Shown here one piece after another: positions 46,169 to 58,560 of a DNA stretch of 64,000 nt. The notes under the pieces were generated by a model. That model was not told the origin of the DNA. It worked only from the letters and a program-made list of their open reading frames with translations, and did not search any database. The position numbers were made by a program, and so were the translations under genes. Positions within the stretch are counted from its first letter, which is position 1. The number at the start of each line of letters is the position of its first letter. The stretch is from Sarcocystis neurona (lineage: Eukaryota > Apicomplexa > Conoidasida > Eucoccidiorida > Sarcocystidae): the NCBI GenBank assembly GCA_000727475.1, contig KL647291.1:196457-260456 (forward strand), read 5' to 3'.

Positions 46169-46887
46169 TCTCACAAGGCAACAGATGTGCTCGAGATGAA
46201 GGAGGAAGTCTACAAGCAGTGGTGGAGCACCGAAACTGCAGCAGCACCACGTGCAATCGCCGCTCAGCAGTACCAGCATAAACTATTCAGGCAGGCTTTC
46301 GCCAGCAGTGGAGGCGTTACGCAGGGTCTGCCAAGTTGAGTCAGAGATTCATCGCCGAGTCTCGAAGCCACAGCAAATGCCGAATAGCAGTCCGAAAAAT
46401 ACTTGTGAATGATGCATACCTCGAGAAACTATCTACGGAATCAAAAATCAGAATCGCGTGACATCTCAGCGAGTGGACGATAGAGTACTACCACTAGCAG
46501 CGCAGATGTAGAGGAGTTCTTGACGTGGAATTGAAAGCAGCTTTGACGTAAGGGGCATCACCGCCAGGTTTGTTTAAGGGGGAAGAACTTGTCCGAAGCA
46601 CGCACGAGGAAGAAGCGGGGCTACCGTAAACACGCGCCCAAAAGTGAGATCCCGTAGCAACCTGTGTGACTACGGCAGTCGATCTGTACAAACAGCGGGA
46701 GCTCGTGCAAGTAACAGCAAGTCTTCTACGTACCAGCTACTCATACAAATCACAGCTTTCCAGATACAGACCGAGACACAGCCAGGACAGCATCTATGAG
46801 TCTCGCCAAAACAGGTGTAGGTCAGCAGGTGACTTCAACAAAGACTGCTCCGTCGACGGCCCTACGCAAACCCGCCTGCCTGCTTGA
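46169..46887 (+). CDS. Candidate two-exon gene, unknown
   Basis: After a TTTCTCACCAG acceptor (or from the ATG at 46196) exon one reads MKEEVYKQWWSTETAAAPRA, then QQYQHKLFRQAFASSGG. After an ACGGCAG acceptor, exon two (46679-46887) reads VDLYKQRELVQVTASLLRTS then YSYKSQLSRYRPRHSQDSIY, to a TGA at 46887. The two exons share a loose pattern (Val/Leu-Tyr-Lys-Gln ... Tyr ... Lys ... Arg), hinting at an internal repeat. The donor of exon one is weak (GTCTGC). Confidence 0.4.
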
Positions 46888-47147
46888 CCCAAGAAGCAGC
46901 AAAAGCAGCAGCTGAAGCAGTACTAGCAGCTGAAAAAGCAGCGAAACTTGTGAAGAGAGCAGAAGGTGCTCAGCGCGCAGCACACACAGCACACAGTCGG
47001 TATGCTTGGAGGGGGCTAGCTGCAGCCAGTCGCGCCGCACATCAGCAGCAGGACGACGCTGCAGCAGCTGTACGTGTGCAGCACCACCCGAAGGAGCAAA
47101 TACGCTCAGCAGTGGCAGCTGCTTTTCGTGTGCAACAGCCACAATAG
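46884..47147 (+). CDS. Candidate Ala-rich helical exon
   Basis: A plus-strand frame reads TQEAAKAAAEAVLAAEKAAK, then LVKRAEGAQRAAHTAHSRYA, an amphipathic Ala/Glu/Lys helix, and ends RVQQPQ at a TAG at 47147. It overlaps the end of the frame above by a few bases. The minus strand is open too (46822-47214, Leu-rich). The start is not an ATG, so an upstream exon is implied. Confidence 0.35.
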   Translation: MTQEAAKAAAEAVLAAEKAAKLVKRAEGAQRAAHTAHSRYAWRGLAAASRAAHQQQDDAAAAVRVQHHPKEQIRSAVAAAFRVQQPQ

Positions 47148-47789
47148 CAGTGAGACACAGCAGCAGCTGTTGTTGCGCCGCAGCAGTTGCATAGACAACA
47201 TCCGTGGAATACATATATTATCTGGTGACACGTAGTGTGCAACTTCTTCACCTACACTGGTGAACGCCGTCATCAGTGCCAGGCGACCATACGCCTGTTG
47301 CTGTTGCACCAACACTGTTACCGACCAAAGTCTCGTTTGTTCTCGTCCCTGCTAGATCAAAAGCATGTATATTAGGCTTAGACGCACGTAGCTCTGGGGT
47401 TTCACACAAGCCTTCTTCCCGTATACAGAAATCACGCGCTTCTATTTTCTCGTGTTGGTGCTTTCTGTGTCCGTTCTTTTTTTGTTACAGACTTCAGCTC
47501 GGCTCCTGCTACTGCTGCTCGATAGAAAGAACCTCGTTGCACTTTCTCAACGCTGCGCAGAAACAACGTCTCTCCTTCAAGACATCTTTTGACGACGCAT
47601 CTTCCCATTACAAATGTCGTGCCGTACACAGATATTATACACACGCCTGTGTGTAGGTGCACGCATGTAGTGATTCACACCACACATATGTATATGCAGG
47701 GGACGTACACACAGGCGCGCGCAGAAATGGAAAACAGCACCCCATGCCGTCCTTCGGGGTGTGACCCTCCGGTGGAACCCTGCCGCAGC

Positions 47790-48599
47790 TAAACGCGACA
47801 CAAAGCGACACCTGCTGCTGCTGTTGCTGTTGCCTTTGCTGTTGCTGTTGCCTTTGCTGTTGCTGTTGTTCTTGCTGCTGTTGTTGCTGCCGCTGTTGCT
47901 GCTGGTGTTGCTGCTGCGGCTGGGGTTGCTGCTGCTGCTGCTGATTCTGGTGCCTGCTCCGTGCTGACGCGCACGAAGCGTCGCAGCTTCACTTTCTGTT
48001 GGCACGCGTCTGGTGCAACATCCCTGATCTGCTGCTATGTTCTTCCCCCGCCGTTGCTGCCTAACCTGCTGCTCATGTCGCTGCCTCCCCCGTCGGTGAA
48101 GCTGCTCCCGTCTCGTCTCTCTATTGCTGCCCCTCGGCGTCACTCCTCCGCCGTAACCCCACACGGCAACCCCTTCGCAACAGCAGGTGCATCTTCTTTC
48201 TGGCGCCGCTGCGTCTTCCTTCGCTGCTGCTACTGTCTCTCGCTCGCGCTGCTGCTGCAAACACAGCAGACGTCCGCTGCTGCCATACCTGCTGCTGCTT
48301 CTGGTCCGCGTCCGGCAGGTGCCGCTCGAGCGTTTCCTTTCCTCCGTACACGTGTGTCTGCTGCTGCTGTGGCTGCAGAGAAGTCAACCGTCTCCTTCTC
48401 TTTCTCCTCCACCACCTCGTCTCTCTGCAGCACCTGCTCTCCCCGCGACAGTGACGTCCCCGCTGCTTGTTTCGTCTCTCCGTCAAACTGCTACGCACTG
48501 CTCCCACCTGCTGGTTACTCTGTTTTTCAGCACGCCCCCTCGTCCTTTCTCCTGCCTCCCATTGCTCACACAGTAGCTGCTTCTGCTGCTTCTTGGTGA
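47790..48599. other. Open on both strands, coding strand undecided
   Basis: The plus strand has a 212-codon frame (47961-48599) with Ser/Ala/Pro-rich text ending IAHTVAASAASW. The minus strand has Asn/Ser/Gln-rich frames (47577-48260). A CTG/GCT repeat sits at 47812-47945. CAG-type DNA lacks stop codons on several frames, so length alone does not prove coding. Confidence 0.35.
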
Positions 48600-48691
48600 C
48601 CCCAGAAAAACAAGCTTTCTAACGCTGTCCTGGCGCGTCATCCGCCTCTTTCCGTAGACCGCTCATCTTCCCCCTGTTGCGGCTCGGCTGC

Positions 48692-51600
48692 TCACGAACA
48701 CGCACTTGCTGTTTCTTCTCTCGGTTCCTTCTTCACGCGTACTCGACCGTGCTGCTGCGCCTCTTCCCCAGCAGCCTCTGTCCCACCCGAACAACTCCTC
48801 CCCTCCTTGGCCGTGTTGTCTTCGACAAGTCTTGCTGCGGCGTCTCCAGCAGCAGCAGCGACTGTACGGTCTGCACTGCGTTCTTCTCTGTTGTTGCTGC
48901 TGTTTCGCTGCCTTCTTCTTTCTCCTGCTCCTTCCTTCGGTTCTAACGCAGCGTCCTCTGCTCCGCCGCGTCGCCGTTTCCTGCTGTCTTCTCTCTCCGG
49001 TCTCATCTTCTTCCTGCTCTGGCTCTCCTCCTCTTCCTCTTCCCTGTCCTTGTCGCGACCTTCCCTTCCCCATCCACCAGAACCAGCGCCACTTGCTGCA
49101 GTTGTTTCCCGCAATTTCTGTGTCTCTCTCTCAGCACCGCGTCCGTCTCGGGTCCTCTGCTGCATGCTTCCCTCTCCAGCGTCTTTCTCTCCGCCGTACG
49201 CCTCCTGCTGCCTAATCGCCTCGCGACAGTGTCGCTTCTCTCTTCTGCCCTTCTCAGCAAAAGGAGCACCAGCAGCTTGCTCCGGTCTTCTGCTGGTGGT
49301 CTGCTTCTCGTCCCCAGGAACAGCGTGTTCCTCTCTTCTGCTGCTTCTTCCGAAATCCGCCGCAGCCAAAACCGCCTCCTCTGCGTTCGCCCTGCTTCGG
49401 TGAAAAAAATCCTTTTCTCTGCTGTTCCTGCTGCGGCTCCTGCTTCGCCTGTGTCCAGATCCCCTCCCTCTCTCCCGCTCGGTGTCGCGTCTTCTGTGGC
49501 TGTCTCCCGTCGGCGAAACACTTCTCTGTCTGGTCAACTCGCTTTCACGATTCTGTCTTGTCTCGCGCGGCAGTGGCCCGCCGCGCAATCCAGCACGCCA
49601 CTCGCCGTCTTCGTCACCCTCCCCCACACAAGTTCTCTCTCCCCCCCCCGCTCTTCCAGACCCGTCTCGTCTCTCTCCCCGGCCCTCCTCCCTTCCACCT
49701 TCGACGGAACATTCCCGCACGTGCTCCTGTTTTACGAAGCCTTCTCTCAGATCCCTGTCCCGTCTCTCTTCATGCCGTCGCCAAGTCTGTCTGCATCTCT
49801 CCGCTTCTTCATCTTCATCAGCAACACCGCGCTGCGCTTCTCTGGTCCGTCGTCGCCGTGTCTCCCCCTCCCTCCAGTCCGAGACAGCGTCTCCCTCTCT
49901 CGCGTGCGTCTTCCCTTCCGTGTCCCCTCCTCCTCTCTTCGGGACGCGCTCTCTGCTGCGACTCCTTCTTTGCTCAAGACCCCCTCCACTGCCTCGGCGT
50001 TCTCTGCCGGGTGGACGTCGGTCTTCCACCACCTCCTCCCTGCTTTCCACTGTTGATGCTCCTGCGCGTGCACGTGCATCAGCCTCCGCGCTTCTCTCGT
50101 GCAGCTGTCTCTCCACGCGCGTGTCGCGTCTCCATCTCTCGTCTCCTCTCTCGGCCCTCTCCTGCCCCGGCAGCTGCTCTCTGCTTCTCTGTTCCTTTCT
50201 GTTCACTTCAGCTTCGCCTGCCCTCTTGCGATCGCTTCTGCTGCTGCTGCTGCTTCCCGCGTCGGCAAACGCAGACGCACGTCGCGACTCTCTTTCGCTC
50301 TTCACTATTCGTTCTGATTCCTCGTCCTTCACCAGCGCCCCAGGACCTCGTAAAGCTTCTCTCTCTTCTCTCCGTCCTCCTCTTGATTTTCCCACTCCTT
50401 GTTGTGCTGTCTCTGCGTCTCCTCTTCTTCCTGTGGCGTTGTGCACCTCTCCGTCCGCGTGCCCTCTGCTCGCGTCCTCCACCGCGCTTTTCTCTTCTTC
50501 CTTCACTCTCTCTCTCTTCTCTCGTTTCTGCCGCTCCTCCGTAAGATCGTCTTCAAATTTGTTCTTCCTTCTCCTGTGGCGGCTCTTCCGCCTTCTACTT
50601 TTGTTGCTGCTGCTATCGCTGCTGCTTCCGCTTCTGCTATCAGAAGAACTGCTCGTACTGCTGTCACTGTCACTGCTGCTGCTGCTGCTGCTCGAGCTAC
50701 TGTCACTGCTGCTGCTGCTGCTCGAGCTACTGTCACTGCTGCTGCTGCTGCTGTCGTCACTGCTGCTGCTGCTGTCGTCGCTGCTGCTGCTGCTCGCTGA
50801 GTCAGCGTCCCTTTCTTCCTCCTCGTTTTTCTCACGCTTCATCTTCTTCACTTGTCTCTTCTCTTTCCTCCCCTCTTCGCCACCTTCCTCCTCCTTCTTT
50901 TTCCGTCTTCTGTCCTTCTTTGCCTCTGCAGCCTGCCGTCTTCGCTGCCGTCGCAGGCGTCTCGCCTCCTCCTTGCGTCGCTTTTTCTCCTCCCGTCGCC
51001 GTCTGTGCATGTCCACCAGGAATTCCTTCCTCTCTTCGATCATGCGCTGACGTCTCTCCTCCCACGCCTTTTTCCGCTCCTCCCTTTGCCGCTCCTGCTC
51101 CTTAAAATCGAAGGCCGCACTTGTGCGGTGGTGCTGCGCGTCGATCGAAAGGGCTGCCGCCATCTGCGACATCTTGGCCTGCTTCTGTGCGGCTATTTCA
51201 TGTGAGGAGACCGTCCCAGGCCCTGCTGCCGCTCCACCTGCTTCCCCACCGTCTCTTCCTGCTGCTCCACCAACGTCTCTCCGGCTGCCGTGGGTCCCAC
51301 CTGCAGCAGCAGACGCAGCAGCGCGCGTGAACAGCGTGCTTCCTGCTGCAGCGCCGCTGCTGCCAGTCTGCTGGTGTATCCGCCGCTTGATCGCAACGGC
51401 CTCCAGCATCGGCCGTCGCAGGCGACGGATAAGCTTCTCGGCTTCTTCTTCCGTCTTCCCTTCTTCTTCGACTAGCCGGACTTTCTCCTCAAACAAACGG
51501 GCCATGACGCTACGCTTTTCGTCATGCAGGAGGAGCGATTCGTCCGGCTGCTGCTCCTGGCGCAGCAGTGCCTGTCCTCCTCCGCCTCCGCCTCCTTTTT

Positions 51601-51763
51601 TCTTCAACGACTCCTTAAAAAAAGAGGAACTGCCACCCAGGAGCGCTGCGTCTGCTACCGACATCAGGTCTGTCCGACGCGGACGCAGGTGAGAGATATT
51701 TCGTTGGATATACCCGTTCGTCCCTGACCCCCGAGGGGTCGGCAGTCCGACACCGTTATACAT
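48692..51763 (-). CDS. SRRM2: SRRM2/Cwc21-type spliceosomal RS protein (cwf21 domain)
   Basis: A single-exon 1023-residue frame from an ATG at 51763 to a TGA at 48692. The N-terminus [20 protein letters not shown] and the following RN..L is the conserved signature of the SRm300/SRRM2 (Cwc21 in yeast) family. Residues about 72-120 ([20 protein letters not shown], then [20 protein letters not shown]) form the cwf21 helical domain, which binds Prp8 and Snu114 near the catalytic core of the spliceosome. The rest is a low-complexity tail. A basic block around 235-315 is rich in Arg, Lys and Glu; a long Ser/Asp run at about 325-390 is encoded by AGC/GAC codons; beyond that come Arg/Glu/Ser-rich RS-like sequences to the end. 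The tail matches the disordered RS region of the family. It is expected to be nuclear and to act in pre-mRNA splicing. Whether the gene has introns 5' of the ATG is unknown. Confidence 0.93.
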   Translation of the reverse strand: MYNGVGLPTPRGSGTNGYIQRNISHLRPRRTDLMSVADAALLGGSSSFFKESLKKKGGGGGGGQALLRQEQQPDESLLLHDEKRSVMARLFEEKVRLVEEEGKTEEEAEKLIRRLRRPMLEAVAIKRRIHQQTGSSGAAAGSTLFTRAAASAAAGGTHGSRRDVGGAAGRDGGEAGGAAAGPGTVSSHEIAAQKQAKMSQMAAALSIDAQHHRTSAAFDFKEQERQREERKKAWEERRQRMIEERKEFLVDMHRRRREEKKRRKEEARRLRRQRRRQAAEAKKDRRRKKKEEEGGEEGRKEKRQVKKMKREKNEEEERDADSASSSSSDDSSSSSDDSSSSSSDSSSSSSSSSDSSSSSSSSSSDSDSSTSSSSDSRSGSSSDSSSNKSRRRKSRHRRRKNKFEDDLTEERQKREKRERVKEEEKSAVEDASRGHADGEVHNATGRRGDAETAQQGVGKSRGGRREEREALRGPGALVKDEESERIVKSERESRRASAFADAGSSSSSRSDRKRAGEAEVNRKEQRSREQLPGQERAERGDERWRRDTRVERQLHERSAEADARARAGASTVESREEVVEDRRPPGRERRGSGGGLEQRRSRSRERVPKRGGGDTEGKTHAREGDAVSDWREGETRRRRTREAQRGVADEDEEAERCRQTWRRHEERRDRDLREGFVKQEHVRECSVEGGREEGRGERRDGSGRAGGGERTCVGEGDEDGEWRAGLRGGPLPRETRQNRESELTRQRSVSPTGDSHRRRDTERERGRGSGHRRSRSRSRNSREKDFFHRSRANAEEAVLAAADFGRSSRREEHAVPGDEKQTTSRRPEQAAGAPFAEKGRREKRHCREAIRQQEAYGGEKDAGEGSMQQRTRDGRGAERETQKLRETTAASGAGSGGWGREGRDKDREEEEEESQSRKKMRPEREDSRKRRRGGAEDAALEPKEGAGERRRQRNSSNNREERSADRTVAAAAGDAAARLVEDNTAKEGRSCSGGTEAAGEEAQQHGRVRVKKEPREETASACS
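50630..50790 (-). repeat. Ser-coding AGC/GAC repeat within the SRRM2-type gene
   Basis: On the plus strand this is GCTGCTGCTGTCACTGCTGC; on the coding minus strand it encodes long Ser runs interrupted by Asp. It is the most repetitive part of the gene and probably length-variable. Confidence 0.85.
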
Positions 51764-51769
51764 GTTGTA

Positions 51770-53350
51770 AACTTTGAAGAAAAGTTTTGTCTGTATACCG
51801 CCGCGCGGTCATATCTCCACGCCGTCCTCTGGCAGCGAGAGAAAAGCAACAAAAAACGTGTGTGTGCGGGTTTGTTCATGCGCGTTCCCACCGACTCACA
51901 TGCACTTCACACACACAACACATGTATACACAAGAGATGAGGATGCACGACGTCGCTGCCAAAACAGCAGGGCCTGCCGCCCCGCCGAGGCAACAGCTGG
52001 GGAAGAGAAGGAAGCAGCTGTAACCGCGGCAGGAGACCTGCACGACACACTCAGAGAGCCGCGCTGCTGCAGCAGAAGCTGCCAAAAGACGCGAGAGAAG
52101 CGACGCCTTCCTGTGAAGAAGTCGTCGCAGCTCTTGACCTCTTCTGCGACCGCGCGCACTGCCAGGCCTTAATAACGGCCAGCAACCGCTGTTCATCAAG
52201 GAGAAGAACGAGTACCTCACGCACCGGCGACTCTGCAGCAGAACCCTCCGTAGGGTCGAGTGCACCCGAAAGTGTGATATGAGAGAAGACGCGAGAGCAA
52301 AAAAAGTGAACCTCGCCTGCTGGTCACTGGGACGCGGGAATGGCTCTGGAAGGTATAGCGTAGAAAACAAGTGCAGATCAACGAACCCTACGCCGGATTT
52401 TTTTGTTCGTCTTTTGGTGAGCTAATGATGCATAGAACCGGAAAGGAAGACGGTGGAAAAGTCGGTTCTCTTTAGTTACACGCAGTGCGAAAGGGGATCG
52501 CAAACGATGGTAAGGAGCAAGAAAAAGCTTCTTCTCTGGTCTGCGCAACGGTGGAGAAGCACTGGAAAATCACCAGACTCTCGACTGTGTTTTCGGGTCG
52601 TAGAACGAGAGAAAAATAGACACTTCCGGCGTAACAATACCAGCGTACCGACAGAACAGAAGCAGCTCTCCTCGAAATGTACGAAGTCTTCTTGTGCTGC
52701 AAACGGGAAAGACGATGAAAAAGCGCGGCGTTACATGCGAGGGCAGAGGGGAGATCAGAGGAAAAGAAACCAGCTATTAGAGGAAAAAAGGCAACAAAGG
52801 AACAGCCGCAGGTGAAAGTCAAGAGACTTGCTACCCAGCCGCATTCACACGACACGACAGCAAATGCACGAGGAAGCCGCAGCAGCTTGTTCCAAAAAAA
52901 GATATTACCGTTGAAAACCCAGTCTGAGCGACCGCGAGTCCGGATTCGACAGGTAATGACTACGACGAAAACGTGCTGGGAAAGGTAGAAGAAAAAAGAT
53001 GTGGTATCAATTTCGGCTTCAAAAATATATCATTCCTGAGCTTATAACAAAATTGCGAATTCCACCGTGTATAAGGACGGACGGCACGGCGTGAACGGAG
53101 AGCAAATGACTAATGAACATTACGAAAAACAGAAGCTGACGTTACCGCAGAAAGGAAGTGGCACTTACGAAGGCAGAGAATCAAAGTCGGACCGCCAACG
53201 CCTCGCAGAAAGTGAGGAATGTAGTTTCCAATACTGGCTTGTCTTTTACGCCTTTAGACTCCCTCAACAACACATCAGTCATGTCGCTTTTACTGATTTG
53301 AAATATTCCACATTACTATTATATAGCTCCACCCTTCGTGTTCCGTATAG
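51770..53350. other. Upstream region of the SRRM2-type gene, no supported gene
   Basis: Frames of up to 164 codons are open (51876-52370 minus; 52453-52815 plus) but show no motif or splice chain. The first few hundred bases probably hold the promoter and 5' leader of the minus-strand gene; no specific promoter motif can be pointed to. Confidence 0.35.
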
Positions 53351-53929
53351 AGAGCGCTAAAAAAGCTGCTCACGTGGTGCTGCTGTCGCCCCTCCTGCCG
53401 TGCAGCCGCCGCATGCGCTGGCTCGCCTAACCGGTAGTAGTAGTATTACGCCACATATTCAACAAAGACAGCTGTTCGACCGCGCTCAACAGCGTTTACA
53501 AACGTAAATATACGTGCATATATATATGTGTCTACAGTTATATATACACCTGTCTAGACGTAACTAGATACTGAACGTAGTATATATCGGCGCCTGCAAC
53601 TTGACACAGAACGTGCAAGGGTCACTCCTGTGCCTGCCTGGTACGCATGACTTGACCTCTCTATGTGTATACGCAAATTTATTTTTACGTAAGTCCACTT
53701 GTGAATCTGGAGAGGGTCAAGTTGTGCTTCGAAAAAGAAGAAACGCATGGGAGTATTCAGACTTCACTTAGATACACATTACATATACACCTACATACGT
53801 AGAACCTACCAATCTACCTCGACCTACGTGTGTATCAATCTCTCTCCGTACCAGTCAACAGACAGACTGGTTGACTGTCTATATATCAATCTATCCACGT
53901 AACAGTCTACCTACCTATATATATACATC

Positions 53930-54106
53930 TGTCCACGTATACTGGTGTGTGTATCGAGCTATATGTACACATTTGCCTGCGTCAATCTACCTACCTGCCC
54001 ATGTATCAATCTATCTACGTACCAATCTACCTACCTATCCACGAATCAATCTATCCACGTACTTCTGTGTGTGCATCTAGCTATATCCACACATTTGCCT
54101 GCGTCT
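53930..54106. repeat. Two-copy duplication, about 120 bp apart
   Basis: The block TCYRTCCACGTA..CTGTGTGTG, CTAGCTATAT and CACATTTGCCTGCGTC occurs near 53930-53985 and again near 54050-54106. ATCTACC-rich sequence lies between. Confidence 0.65.
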
Positions 54107-54289
54107 TTGAAGACCCCTACGTGTCAGCACTATGAATTCAGTGAAGTACCATCACACAAGTCTACAAACTTCTACGACGGGGAAACTGCACGCTTTCGAA
54201 CACTGGTATTATGTACCTGTTCCCGTAGTGGGGGGTGGTGGCGAGGAAGAGGTTAGCCAGATGAATGTTTCTATATTTACAATTCTATA

Positions 54290-54382
54290 TATGCGCTGCG
54301 AGTAAATGCATATTCTCTGTAACTCAAGCGTATGCACCTATGCGCTGCGGATAAATGCATATTCTCTGTAACTCAAGCGTGT
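54290..54382. repeat. Near-perfect 49-bp tandem duplication
   Basis: TATGCGCTGCGAGTAAATGC followed by ATATTCTCTGTAACTCAAGCG starts at 54290 and is repeated from 54339 with one small change (GGATAAAT for GAGTAAAT). Confidence 0.85.
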
Positions 54383-54899
54383 GTCCCTCTTCTCTCTAGT
54401 GCAAACATATATATGCATACATATGTGTATATATATATATAGCATACACTCTCACTCTCACTCTCTTTCCCTATATATATATATATATACAGGTCGGTGT
54501 AGAACGTACGTAGGATGCACGTAGATTTTTTCATTTTTGTAGTTTTTAGGGGTCTTGTGTTTTGTGTGGACGCTGTAAAACAATTGACTGACTGAGGCAA
54601 AAAGTGCTTCTGCCTAGCGGACCTAAATCCCTGCGTACGCACAGGCATGACACACGCGTCTGGGTATGTATGCAGCTAAATGAAATACATTAGAATAGTC
54701 TTGTGTAAACTTGCTTGGCACCTGTGCACTTTCTCTGATTTTTCTGAATCATGATGATCGCCTGCCGGCGCAAATACTGCTGCTCAGTAACATATACGTA
54801 TTTGTGCGTATGTGACTACAACGAGAAAAACCTGCTCATAAAGGTTCAAATTTATACACATGTATTTATGTACACACAGACACAGACACACAGATACAC

Positions 54900-55030
54900 A
54901 CAAAAGCAGAATGTGTTTGCGGATTTGCGTACGCGTGATAGAGTTTTTTCAGTCCTTCCGCGACTTATTTGGCGTGTCCGCAGGATCTCCACCACGGCAG
55001 AGCCTTCTGGTGGCTCACCTGCGCAGGTAT
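54900..55030. other. Possible exon, strand and frame undecided
   Basis: Between an ACAAAAGCAG and a GCGCAG|GTATAC the plus strand is open in two frames (NVFADLRTRDRVFSVLPRLI or EFFQSFRDLFGVSAGSPPRQ), and the minus strand is open as well (GEPPEGSAVVEILRTRQISR). All three are protein-like, so no call is made. Confidence 0.25.
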
Positions 55031-55599
55031 ACTGCGTGCTTTCTATGTTCTTCCTCTTCTTACTCATCTACACCTATACCGTACACACACATATCCATGA
55101 AGTCGCTTTCCTCTTTTCTTCCACTAAAACCTTTTATCATGTAAGTACACGTTGGCCCCGTTTCCTCGCTGTTGTCCTGACTTTGCTTCTGACGTGGAAA
55201 TCCTCTACACGGGTTCATTACCTGCTTTCACGAAGTGAATTTCGATCTTCTTCGGAGCTCCTATATCAGACAGAACACTCAGTCATGTATAGACTCTCTG
55301 TTGTGTTCCTCCTTTTCTTGATTTGTTTATCTTCCTTTTCTTGTTGTTCAACATCTAGAAATCAAAATAACACATTCGAGCAGGCCGTTTATCGTCCACT
55401 AAATCCTTGCTGCATATTTGAGCCTGCTTCCGGTGCCAAAAATAAGGCTCATAAGTTGCAAAGAAGGGAAATAACTGGTGTACGTACATTTTCCTGTATG
55501 AAGACATATACCTAGGTAAGCAAGCTGCCTGCGTAGACTCGTCAGTCAAGCTGTTAGTATACAAGCAAGTGAATACTTCCACAGGTATGTACGTGTAGT

Positions 55600-58560
55600 G
55601 CAGAACACTTCACGGAGTGTGACGTTCACGTGTGTGAACCCTGAGTCGTCTCTATACCTGTCTGCACTATAAGGGGAAAACACACATATGAAAAACCGGC
55701 CAGGCACTCGTGTTTGTGCGTATTCTCCATCGTTGGTACATCTGGTACACCACGCAGCTGCGTGCTATGTCAACATGTAAAATCTGTAGGCGTTCTTAAA
55801 TCAAACGTTTCAGTGAACTTGTGGCCATTTTCGCACACACGTGAAGCGAAAAATTTTGCGTACGTTTTTCGTCTCGGAATCTCTCTATCCTTCTGTCCAT
55901 CCCTGCTACAACTAATAAAGGACGAAACCTCTGCGTGTGCACGCCTTTATCTCCGTCTTCTTCCCCCGTCACTGCAATGTAGCGAATGAAATTTTTGAAG
56001 GCGCAGGTAGCAGTAGCCACCAGAAGGCCTTGGAAATCCTCAGGTGCAGACTTTCTGAATCACGCCTGTGGTGGTTACCAGCGACTGACAAGGAGATTCC
56101 ACCACAGGGGTTTCACTCGAGATTTTGTTTGACAACCCCAGAAATCTGCCTGCCTTCTGCAATCAATTTTATAGCATGGGGGTATCTAGAGCAGCGCCTT
56201 TTTTTTTTCGGTGGCACGGCGGAATAAGGTGACAGATACTCTTGTGAATAATGGGAAGCAATGGTAAGGGGCAATCTTTGACGGCATTAGTCAGGTCACT
56301 TTGAAAAGGGGCTTGTGTCTGCATGTCTGGACCGCATAAAACTCAATGTTGAGAACTGTCAACGTGTGTCTGTGTGTATGCGTACGTACATCCGCGTCTG
56401 TACGCAGCCAGACCTTCGTATGCGCCTGGTACGCGTGGAATATTACGTGTATACCCATATGCCTGTATACCCACGATAAATTTTTCCTGTGTGTGTGCGT
56501 TCTTCCTATCTGCTCTTGTGTGTCCACGTACACACCTTGGGATTTACGTACACGTGCGCAAATCACGATTCAAATGTTCACGTATGTGCCTCCGTGCAGT
56601 CTAGTACACACCTGTACACGTATACGTGTACATATATGAGGTGTTACTGAAATATTGTTCTTCGTATGTGTACGTGTGGGAGGTATTCGTGAAATATGGC
56701 TTGTCGGTACCTACGCATGTGTACGTGGCTACGTAGTTGACTATGGATGAGTGTGTACAACCGATGACTTTCTGCATGTGCTGTGTACACCCGTGTACAC
56801 AAAGATGTATCCGCGGTTACTCTTGGGCACTATATTGTCAAGTGTGCCATCTTAATGATAGAAACCACGCGAAGGAGGTCAAGCCTCAACACCAATCAAA
56901 GAATTTAGGCGGGAGGCGCTGCACCGCTAGCGTTGCCAGTAGATAAACGCGTACATCTCTGAAGAGTGTAAAGAGTCGTCTACACTTACAAGGTAGGTTG
57001 GGCACTGAATCGGGTGCATTTCGAGGTCACGGTTTCTCCTGCAGCGCGGCTGCGAGAGTTTTTTTCGCCTCCCAGCGATGCAAGTAATTGCATTGAAGTT
57101 CTCTCACCCGGGGGACTCAGTGGGCAGTTCCACTCAATTATGAGCGGCGCACACAAAACAGTTGTGGCTTCCAAGAGCAGAGAAGAGTAATACCGAGGTT
57201 GCCGAGACGGGAACGACAGATTCTTCTGTCTACGCTTCCTGGCGCGGCAATGGCTTGCCCGGCTGCTGTGACAACAACTTTCCTCCGTAAATCGGTGGGC
57301 TTTGCTCGGAGGAAGGTTCCTTGTTAAAAAACGAAAAACCTGCATTCTAAGCTCGAATGGTGGGTGGTGAGGCTTGGAGTTTTCTGTGTGTTCACTGTGA
57401 GAGAGCCGTAGAGTCAGTCTGTGGACGGAGACACATTGTGTTCCGAACGTTGTGTGCGCCAGGAGAGCGACTAGAGGTTAATATTATCATCGGTGAACGT
57501 ACAAGAATTTACAGTTTAGATTGCGTCTGGTGAATCCGAAGATAAACTACTATAACCTGTCTTCCTTTTACCGTACTGCTGCGTAGTCGCCGACCTAACC
57601 CCCTCGGATCCCGTGGTGGAGGGTTGTCTGCGCGGGCGCCAGTGTGGCACGCGTTGGCACGTTTGCAAGGCTGAAATAGGAAGGGATTTCAACTTATCTT
57701 CTATCTGCCTGTCGTTGCTCAAAAGCTAGGCATTGGCGGTGATTCTGCCCTGTCGTGCTTCTCGACTGCGCCTTTTTCCGACCTCAACGCTACCCTTTTC
57801 TTCCAAAGTTCCTCATCTCTCTGGCGTCTGCCTCGCTGCGTTTTTCACTCCTGCCTGTCTCTTCCTGTTACTTGGAGGGCCGTACTCTACCTACTACACA
57901 TCTGTTGCCTTTCTGGCCCAGTCTGGAGGCTCCATCTTCCAGTTGACAGCACGTGCAAGTTGACTGAGTAGGTCTTTCCCATGAAACAAGGGGTCGTACC
58001 CGTCTGACATACTTTTTGTCCGTGCGCGCGAGATCAAAATTTCCAAAACTTCTTACTTTGTGCAGTGCTACGCACTACACACCTCGAGAAACTGCGCTGC
58101 ACTTCCTGCTACAGCCGCGGCTCATACGACTCTCTGTAAATTTCTCTTACAAGAGTTATTCCCATAACGAGTAGCCTGTCACTCGACTATCCACATTTCT
58201 AGCGCAGGTAGCTGAAGTATTTGTTCTGCTCCATCCGTGTATACCCACAGACGCATACGGCGCGCCTTCATTGCAAGCGGTAGTCACTAGCCCAACGAGT
58301 GCCACATACGTATACAGAGAATATACACACACGCGCGCAGCTGCAGATATACGGCACATATATACACGAATATATAAATCTGAAAAGGAACTACAAATAA
58401 GTTCGAATTGATTCTGCTGAAGTGTACACACGTACGATATTCTATAAATCTGCGTGCACGTGTGTGATTGCGCTTATAGCACAAAATCGGATGCGAAGAC
58501 ACTGGTCACGTAAACACAGAAATTAATGCAAGTAATTATTATACAATAATGCACTAGAAT
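55600..58560. other. No supported gene
   Basis: Open frames here are below 120 codons with no motif. A few stretches are mildly protein-like (56986-57345 minus; 57733-57963 plus), but no splice chain was found. Confidence 0.35.

Noticed and set aside
49482..51050. 522-codon plus-strand ORF opposite the SRRM2-type gene
   Set aside because: It is the antisense shadow of the RS-rich coding strand (Ser/Leu/Pro runs); the minus strand carries the conserved cwf21 signature.
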